Below, in pieces: positions 58,818-64,000 of a stretch of DNA of 64,000 bases. Origin of the DNA: Deinococcus alpinitundrae. GTDB taxonomy: Bacteria; Deinococcota; Deinococci; Deinococcales; Deinococcaceae. How positions within the stretch are numbered: the stretch's first letter is position 1; every line of letters begins with the position of its first letter. The stretch lies in the NCBI RefSeq assembly GCF_009982895.1, contig NZ_WXZL01000001.1, positions 62,001-126,000 of the forward strand. The letters run 5' to 3'. Both the position numbers and the translations under genes were made by a program. The notes below the pieces were generated by a model, which saw nothing but the letters and a program-made list of their open reading frames with translations, ran no database searches and had not been told where the DNA came from.

Positions 58818-59659
58818 CGCTTGCGCTTGGCTTTCGGCGGCGCAGGCGCACCCCAATCACCGAGTTGCTCGGCACTGACACCCAGGGCCAGGAGTGCAGC
58901 GCTGTCCTGCGGCGTGAGCCTCGCCTGCGGCAGCAGATCGGGGCGGCGCGTGAGCGTGCGCTCCAGCGCCTGACCCCGCCGCCAGCCCTCAATGGCCGCG
59001 TGGTTGCCGCCCAGCAGCACCTCCGGCACCGCCTGACCCTGCCACTCGGTGGGCCGGGTGTACTCCGGGTAGTCGAGCAACCCGCTGGAGAAGCTGTCCT
59101 GCCGGTGACTCTCCTCGTCGCCGATCACCCCCGGCACCAGACGGCCCACCGCTTCCAGCACGCAGGCGGCGGCGGCCTCCCCGCCCATCATGACGAAGTC
59201 GCCCAGGCTCAGTTCGCGGGTGACCAGTGAGTCAGTACGGGCGTCGAAGCCCTCGTAGCGGCCACACAGCAGGGCGATGTGGCGCTTGCCGGAAAGTTCC
59301 TCGGCGGTGCGCTGATCGAAGCGCGGCCCGGCGGGCGAGAGCAAAATGACCTCGTCGGGCGGGTCCTCCGCCTGCAGGGCCGTCAGCGCCCGCTCCACCA
59401 CGTCCACCCGGATGACCATGCCCGCGCCACCCCCGTAAGGCGTGTCGTCGACTTTGTGGTGCTTGTTGGCCGCGTAGCTCCGCAGATCAATCAGGCGGTA
59501 GTCGAGCACTCCTCTCTCCCGCGCCTTGCCCAGCAGCGCTTCCTGGGTAAAGGGCCGCAGCAACTCGGGAAAGAGAGTCAGGACGCTGAAGGTGAGCCGG
59601 GCCGGGGTGGGTCCAGTCGCGGTAGGCGCATTCTCGGTGAAGCTAGTCGCGTGCCTCAC
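58814..59659 (-). CDS. trmD: tRNA (guanine-N1)-methyltransferase
   Basis: 281 residues from the GTG at 59659, which overlaps the rimM end by 17 bases and has GGAGG about 14 bases upstream; a TTG at 59692 is an alternative. SPOUT-fold landmarks: [46 protein letters not shown] and [20 protein letters not shown] (knotted SAM site). TrmD makes m1G37 in tRNAs, preventing frameshifts. It is last in the rpsP operon. Confidence 0.95.
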   Translation of the reverse strand: MRHATSFTENAPTATGPTPARLTFSVLTLFPELLRPFTQEALLGKARERGVLDYRLIDLRSYAANKHHKVDDTPYGGGAGMVIRVDVVERALTALQAEDPPDEVILLSPAGPRFDQRTAEELSGKRHIALLCGRYEGFDARTDSLVTRELSLGDFVMMGGEAAAACVLEAVGRLVPGVIGDEESHRQDSFSSGLLDYPEYTRPTEWQGQAVPEVLLGGNHAAIEGWRRGQALERTLTRRPDLLPQARLTPQDSAALLALGVSAEQLGDWGAPAPPKAKRKR

Positions 59660-60218
59660 CGCCGTCTTCTTCTTCCTCCGGGTCTTCTTCAACCGCGTCG
59701 TCGGCCAGCAGCCCTTGCGGCGCGTCCTCGGTCAGCACGATGGACGCACCGCGTTCGACCAGCACGTAAGGAGCCTGGAGCGGAATCAGGCCGCCGCTGG
59801 TCTCTGAGCGCACCACCAGCAGGTCCTGATGCCCGGCGTCGGTCACGTCCACAACCTCGCCCAGCACTGTTCCCTCGGCGTCCCGGACCGGCAGGCCACG
59901 CAGCTCGTGGTAGTAGTACTCGCCTTCCGGCAATCCCGGCAGTTCGCGGTCGTGGGCGTAGACCTGCCGCCCGCGCAGGCCCTCGGCGGCGGTGCGGTCG
60001 GTGATGCCCACCAGCGTCAGGGCCGGACCCGCGCCGTGCAGCTCATACTTCGCCACCCGCGTCCAGCCCAGGCCCTCCACATAGAAGCGCTTGAGTTTGG
60101 CGAGCTGCTGCGCCGAGCCGACGACCCGCAACTTGATGGCCCCGGCCACCCCGTGCGGCCCCAGCAGGGTGCCGATCAGGGTGGTCTGGTCGGGAGCCGA
60201 TCCGCTCGGCACGCTCAC
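59643..60218 (-). CDS. rimM: ribosome maturation factor RimM
   Basis: 191 residues. [20 protein letters not shown] is the N-terminal signature; [20 protein letters not shown] begins the PRC-barrel half. RimM binds S19 and assists 30S head assembly. The C-terminal 15 residues are strongly acidic (EEDPEEEED). Its start overlaps the khpA stop (ATGA). Confidence 0.95.
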   Translation of the reverse strand: MSVPSGSAPDQTTLIGTLLGPHGVAGAIKLRVVGSAQQLAKLKRFYVEGLGWTRVAKYELHGAGPALTLVGITDRTAAEGLRGRQVYAHDRELPGLPEGEYYYHELRGLPVRDAEGTVLGEVVDVTDAGHQDLLVVRSETSGGLIPLQAPYVLVERGASIVLTEDAPQGLLADDAVEEDPEEEEDGGEARD

Positions 60219-60451
60219 CGCTCGCGGCGCGGCGCGTCGAGGTCCACGCCGAGCTTGCCCTGCGGATCGGCAGCGCGCACCAGCGTGCGAATGGCGCTGA
60301 TGACCCGGCCCTGCCGCCCGATGACCCGGCCCTCCTCGCCGCCCGCGACCCGCAGCATGATGGTGGGACCGCGCAGGGTGGCCCTTACGGCGGCAGGCTG
60401 ATCAACGACGCTCTGCGCCAGAAACAGCGCCATATTCACGGGATCACTCAT
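60215..60451 (-). CDS. khpA: KH-domain RNA-binding protein KhpA
   Basis: 78 residues, a single type II KH domain with the GxxG loop in VIGRQGRVISAIRTLV. KhpA proteins bind small RNAs and are encoded between rpsP and rimM in many bacteria, as here. TAGAAT (60458-60463) lies six bases before the ATG, so the three downstream genes have their own leaderless promoter. Confidence 0.94.
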   Translation of the reverse strand: MSDPVNMALFLAQSVVDQPAAVRATLRGPTIMLRVAGGEEGRVIGRQGRVISAIRTLVRAADPQGKLGVDLDAPRRER

Positions 60452-60457
60452 GCCCGC

Positions 60458-60463
60458 ATTCTA
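60458..60463 (-). promoter_or_regulatory. -10 box (TAGAAT) before khpA
   Basis: Six bases before the ATG at 60451, downstream of the rpsP terminator, so khpA-rimM-trmD can be transcribed apart from rpsP. Confidence 0.55.
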
Positions 60464-60519
60464 GCGCAGCCCTTCTTGCCGGGAAATGACGCCGGGCCGC
60501 TGGGCAGCAACCTAAAAGC

Positions 60520-60548
60520 AAAAGCCGCCCCACAAGGAGACGGCTTTT
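60520..60548 (-). terminator. terminator between rpsP and khpA
   Basis: AAAAGCCG and CGGCTTTT form an eight-base stem on either strand, with T-rich sequence after it on the minus strand. Confidence 0.75.
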
Positions 60549-60566
60549 GTCAGCTGTGCTGAAGTG

Positions 60567-60812
60567 TTAGAACTTCACGCCCTGCGACTTGAGCAGGCGG
60601 CGGGCCGTGTCGGTGGCCTGCGCTCCGTTGGCGAGCCAGTGCTGGCTGCGCTCCACGTTCACCTTGATGTAGTTCTCGGTGGTCTTGCGCGGGTCGTAGT
60701 GACCCAGGTTCTCGATGTAGCCGCCGTCGCGGGGGCGGCGGGCATCGGTGACCACGATGCGGTAGTGGGGGTTGTGGGCCGAACCAAAGCGGGAAAGGCG
60801 AATCTTGACCAT
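60567..60812 (-). CDS. rpsP: 30S ribosomal protein S16
   Basis: 81 residues of normal length: [20 protein letters not shown] and [21 protein letters not shown] structural protein of the 30S body. AAGGAA 11 bases before the ATG shows that it uses a leader, unlike khpA. Confidence 0.97.
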   Translation of the reverse strand: MVKIRLSRFGSAHNPHYRIVVTDARRPRDGGYIENLGHYDPRKTTENYIKVNVERSQHWLANGAQATDTARRLLKSQGVKF

Positions 60813-60978
60813 GTGAGTGTATTCCTTGGAAGGTTGAGGGTAATGCTTCCGCTTTTCCTCGGCGGGCCACGCTCGTGGCGTCGTTTACGCCCGTCAGCAG
60901 CCAGCCGGAGCGCACCGCAGGAGTGTATCAGATGGGTGCCGCCGCCAGCAAGGGGCAACCCTAGCCGGGCCGGGCGCG

Positions 60979-61004
60979 TACCCTGGAGCGTGACGACCTT
61001 ATGA
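60979..61004 (+). promoter_or_regulatory. -10 box followed by a four-codon leader frame
   Basis: TACCCT (60979-60984) is five bases before a GTG (60990) that opens the tiny frame GTG ACG ACC TTA TGA. Its stop overlaps the ATG of the next gene (61001) as ATGA. It may be a leaderless start with coupled re-initiation, or only a short leader. Confidence 0.35.
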
Positions 61005-61498
61005 ACTGGCCTTTCGTGGTGTTCTTGCTGGCGTGGCTCGTCGGCATGGTAGGCACTTTTGTGCCGATTGTTCCGGCCACCCTGATCATCTTTGCCGGCG
61101 CGCTGGCCGCCACCTTCCTCGGCGGCTTTCAGGCCTGGCCCGACCTGCCGTTTCTGATTACTTTCGGTGTGCTTACGCTGCTGATTTCCATGGTCGACAA
61201 CGTGTCCTCGGCCTGGGGCGCGCGGCGCTTCGGCGGCAGCAAACAGGCGGCCTGGGGAGCCTTGATCGGCGGCCTGGTGGGGTTGTTCATTCCCTTCGGC
61301 CTGATCGTGGGGCCGCTGCTGGGCGCGCTTCTGGCCGAACTGCTCGTCGTCAGGAAGCCCCCGCTGGCCGCACTCAAGTCCGCCTACGGCACGGTGCTGG
61401 GGGTACTGGGCGGCGTGGCGGCCAAGTTCGTGCTGCACCTTCTGATCGGTCTGTGGGAATTGTGGCGGCTGTGGAACCCGGCGGGGAGCTTGCTGTGA
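61001..61498 (+). CDS. DUF456 family membrane protein
   Basis: 165 residues with four or five hydrophobic helices and the family pattern [40 protein letters not shown] (conserved loop) and [20 protein letters not shown]. The role is unknown. The downstream gene overlaps by four bases. Confidence 0.88.
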   Translation: MNWPFVVFLLAWLVGMVGTFVPIVPATLIIFAGALAATFLGGFQAWPDLPFLITFGVLTLLISMVDNVSSAWGARRFGGSKQAAWGALIGGLVGLFIPFGLIVGPLLGALLAELLVVRKPPLAALKSAYGTVLGVLGGVAAKFVLHLLIGLWELWRLWNPAGSLL

Positions 61499-61728
61499 CC
61501 CCCACCGAATCTCTGGTCCTCTACTCGCGCACCGGTTGCCACCTCTGCGCAGACGCCGAGGCCACTCTGGAAGCGCTGGGACAACCGTTTGAACGCATCG
61601 ACATCAGCGGCAACCCCGAACTGGAGCGCCTCTACGGCTGGGACGTGCCGGTACTGACGCGTGGCGGGGCTGTGATGGCCAAGGGCGTGTTGGGCCGGGC
61701 ACGGCTGCGACAGGTGCTGGAATTGTGA
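61495..61728 (+). CDS. glutaredoxin-like thiol protein (DUF836)
   Basis: 77 residues from a GTG overlapping the DUF456 stop (GTGA), with GGGGAG nine bases upstream. The thioredoxin fold carries CxxC in [20 protein letters not shown] and the cis-Pro in [10 protein letters not shown]. It should reduce or sense disulfides in the cytoplasm. Its reductant is unknown. Confidence 0.9.
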   Translation: MTPTESLVLYSRTGCHLCADAEATLEALGQPFERIDISGNPELERLYGWDVPVLTRGGAVMAKGVLGRARLRQVLEL

Positions 61729-61775
61729 GACGCTGCCCCGTTCCTCACGCCGGGGGCTTAAACTGATTCCGACTT

Positions 61776-62720
61776 ATGCATCCAGTCTTCTTACAAATCG
61801 GCAACTTCTCGATTGCCTGGTACGGCGTCCTGATGACGCTGGGCATTTTCATCGGGGCCGTCATCGGCACCCGGATGGTGCGGCGGCGCGGCCTCAACGA
61901 GCAGCTCTTTTCCGACATGATCCTCTGGCCGCTGGTCGTCGGGTTCATCGGCGCGCGGCTGCTGTTCGTGGCAACCTCCTGGGAATTGTTCAGCGACAAG
62001 TCGGGCCTCGCGCTGCTCTACGACATCATCAACATCCGCCAGGGCGGCATCAGCATTCACGGCGGCCTGATCGCGGGCGTGGGCATGCTCTATTACATGG
62101 CCCGGCGCCACCGCGTCAACTTCTACCAGTACGCCGACATGTTCGTGCCGGGCATCGGCTTTGCCATCGTGGGCGGGCGGCTGGGCAACATCATGAACGG
62201 CTCCGACACGGTGGGGCGCGTCACCGACTGGGCGGTGGGCTACCGCTGGCCCGACTGGGCACGCGGCTTTCACGACGCCATGTGCAACCCCGCCACCGAG
62301 GAAAATCTGGTGCAGTACTGCAAGACCATTGGCGGTCAGCAGGTCATGACCGCCCCGGTGCATTTCACCCAGGTCTACGGCATCATCATCGGCATCATCT
62401 TGATCATCGCCTCGGCCTTCTGGATGCGCTCGCGCCACCCCGGCTGGGCCTTCTGGCAGTTCTGGCTGTGGTACAGCATCCTGCGCGCCGGGTGGGAAGA
62501 GACCTTCCGCCTCAATCCCCTCTCGCCCAACCTCTACCTCAACGAGGGCCTCAGTAACCCCGGCATCGGCCTGCTGACGCTGACCCAGGTGCTGAGCATC
62601 CCGCTGGTTCTGCTGTCCATCTACATGCTGTGGCGGGTAGCACGGCAGCCGGAAATTCCGTTCGGGCAGCCCGCTCCAGCCGCCGGTCAGCCGATCAAAT
62701 CGGAGACGGAGCGGAGCTGA
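61776..62720 (+). CDS. lgt: prolipoprotein diacylglyceryl transferase
   Basis: 314 residues with about seven membrane helices. Conserved sites: SIHGGLIAGVGMLYYMARR (catalytic His region), GGRLGNIMNGSDTVGRVTDW (signature) and YSILRAGWEETFRLNPLSP (Arg). Lgt attaches diacylglycerol to the lipobox cysteine, the first step for all the lipoproteins in this window. TAAACT (61759-61764) is 11 bases before the ATG. Confidence 0.96.
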   Translation: MHPVFLQIGNFSIAWYGVLMTLGIFIGAVIGTRMVRRRGLNEQLFSDMILWPLVVGFIGARLLFVATSWELFSDKSGLALLYDIINIRQGGISIHGGLIAGVGMLYYMARRHRVNFYQYADMFVPGIGFAIVGGRLGNIMNGSDTVGRVTDWAVGYRWPDWARGFHDAMCNPATEENLVQYCKTIGGQQVMTAPVHFTQVYGIIIGIILIIASAFWMRSRHPGWAFWQFWLWYSILRAGWEETFRLNPLSPNLYLNEGLSNPGIGLLTLTQVLSIPLVLLSIYMLWRVARQPEIPFGQPAPAAGQPIKSETERS

Positions 62721-62747
62721 GCCGTACCGGAACCGAACACCACGCAG

Positions 62748-62790
62748 AGAGCCGCGCCGCCGGAATTGATCCTGGCGGCGCGGCTCTTGT
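62748..62790 (+). terminator. strong hairpin terminator after lgt
   Basis: A 14-base perfect stem (AGAGCCGCGCCGCC with GGCGGCGCGGCTCT) around a 12-base loop. The T run after it is short. Confidence 0.7.
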
Positions 62791-62859
62791 ATGGCCACTC
62801 CAGGGTTGCAGCGCACCTGACCCGCGTCCAGCGCCCGGCAGGTAGACTAACTCCATCCC

Positions 62860-64000
62860 ATGACCCTGCCAACACCCATTTTTCATGATCTGCCCGCCGC
62901 GCGCCCGCTCGACGTGGTGATTCTGGCTGCCGGAGCCGGAACCCGGATGCGCTCGACCCTGCCCAAGATGCTGCACGAGGTGTGTGGCCGCCCGATGGTC
63001 GCCTGGGCCGTCAAGACCGCCCATGACCTCCAGGCACGCGACATCGTGGTCGTCACCGGCCACGGCGCGGCGCAGGTGGAGGCTGCCCTCGCGCCCAGCG
63101 CCGTGCGCTTTGCCCGCCAGGACCGTCAGCTCGGCACCGGACACGCTTTCCTGCTGGGGGCCGCCGAGCTGCGCGGCGACGCCGACGTGCTGGTGCTCTA
63201 CGGCGACAGCCCGATGCTCAGCGTGGACACCTTGAATGCCATGCGTGCTTTTCACCTCCAGGAACACAACGCCCTGACGGTACTCTCCAGCGAGTTGCCC
63301 GACGCCACCGGTTACGGACGCATCGTGCGCGGCGAGGGTGGCCAGGTCGAGCGCATCGTGGAGCAGAAAGCAGCCAGTCCATCGGAGTTGCGCCTCACCG
63401 AGTTCAACTCGGGCGTGTACCTGATGGACGCCCGCGCCCCGGAACTCACTGCCCAGATCGGCAACGACAACGCCGCTGGCGAGTATTACCTGACCGATCT
63501 GCTGGCCCTCTACCGCGAGCAGGGCAGCCGGGTCGCCGCCTTCAAGATTCCTGATCCCAGCGAGGTCATGGGGGCCAACGACCGGGTGCAACTCGCCGAA
63601 CTCGCCCGGCTGATGCAGCGGCGCATCAACGAACGCCATATGCGCGCCGGAGTGACGCTGCGCGACCCGGCCACCAGCTACATCGAGGACACCGTGCTCA
63701 TCGCCCCCGACGTGGTCATCGAACCCGGCGTGGTGCTGCGCGGCCAGACCGAGATCGCGTCCGGCGTGGTGGTGGGCGCGTACAGCCACCTGAGTGACAG
63801 CCGCCTGGCCGCCCAGGTGCAGATCAAGCCGCACAGCGTCCTGGAGAGCGCGGTGGTGGGCGCAGCCAGCGACGTGGGACCGTTCGCCCGCCTGCGTCCC
63901 GGCGCGGTGCTGGAGGAGGGCGTGCATGTCGGCAACTTCGTGGAAGTCAAGAACAGCCGCCTCGCCAGCGGCGTCAAGGCCGGGCATCTGGCCTACCTGG
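62860..64000 (+). CDS. glmU: bifunctional UDP-GlcNAc pyrophosphorylase / GlcN-1-P acetyltransferase, 3' end outside window
   Basis: 380 codons are present. The N-terminal pyrophosphorylase is complete: [47 protein letters not shown] and [10 protein letters not shown]. The hexapeptide-repeat acetyltransferase (from about residue 255) is cut in AGHLAYL. GlmU supplies UDP-GlcNAc for peptidoglycan. TAGACT (62843-62848) lies 11 bases before the ATG. Confidence 0.96.
   Translation, partial: MTLPTPIFHDLPAARPLDVVILAAGAGTRMRSTLPKMLHEVCGRPMVAWAVKTAHDLQARDIVVVTGHGAAQVEAALAPSAVRFARQDRQLGTGHAFLLGAAELRGDADVLVLYGDSPMLSVDTLNAMRAFHLQEHNALTVLSSELPDATGYGRIVRGEGGQVERIVEQKAASPSELRLTEFNSGVYLMDARAPELTAQIGNDNAAGEYYLTDLLALYREQGSRVAAFKIPDPSEVMGANDRVQLAELARLMQRRINERHMRAGVTLRDPATSYIEDTVLIAPDVVIEPGVVLRGQTEIASGVVVGAYSHLSDSRLAAQVQIKPHSVLESAVVGAASDVGPFARLRPGAVLEEGVHVGNFVEVKNSRLASGVKAGHLAYL

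Noticed and set aside
62695..63987. 430-codon minus-strand frame
   Set aside because: Antisense to glmU and crosses the lgt terminator.

Overview
The window looks like a piece of a Deinococcus chromosome (Deinococcota). This is an inference from base composition, gene content and promoter layout; no database was searched. The DNA is GC-rich and the genes are packed on both strands. Many genes have a TANNNT box 5-9 bases before the start codon, the arrangement of leaderless transcripts known to be common in Deinococcus. Gene content fits: the futalosine menaquinone enzymes MqnA and MqnC, DinB-like, DUF1684, DUF1963 and DUF456 proteins, a SARP-like ATPase regulator, and many small lipoproteins. 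No tRNA, rRNA, CRISPR array, insertion sequence or prophage was recognised.

Layout. 1-7 kb: a truncated BMP-family substrate-binding protein, a MocR-type regulator, ComF, two small proteins and a three-gene operon for exported proteins (Ig/cohesin-like lipoprotein, Pro/Thr-rich protein, dockerin-like protein). 7-18 kb: PreP-like peptidase, FMN reductase, a one-chain MNT-HEPN protein resembling a fused MntA/HepT toxin-antitoxin pair, two GNAT proteins, a GAF-HD-GYP phosphodiesterase, an AlaX-type editing protein and isocitrate dehydrogenase. 18-29 kb: a MarR plus DHA2 efflux operon, 6-phosphogluconate dehydrogenase, RsmB, and a minus-strand set (IspH, phosphoesterase, DeoD, NudC, DinB-like). 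29-37 kb: TetR followed by an RND efflux operon with two TolC-like genes, an HlyD-like adaptor and the pump. 37-42 kb: an exported protein, an unusual RluA-type protein, and mqnC-mqnA. 42-49 kb: a histidine kinase with an altered H-box facing a CheB gene whose former CheR/PAS partner is mostly deleted; then an AraC regulator and a frameshifted MFS transporter. 49-56 kb: a subtilase lipoprotein, a SARP-like AAA/TPR regulator and two large lipoproteins. 56-64 kb: housekeeping genes (fumC, the rpsP-khpA-rimM-trmD operon, a DUF456/glutaredoxin pair, lgt, and glmU cut by the window end).

The most unusual items are the MNT-HEPN fusion, the possible cohesin/dockerin pair, three enzyme or regulator families that lack their usual key residue (MocR Lys, RluA Asp, kinase H-box His), mqnA apparently starting at CTG inside the mqnC stop, and the pervasive leaderless promoters.
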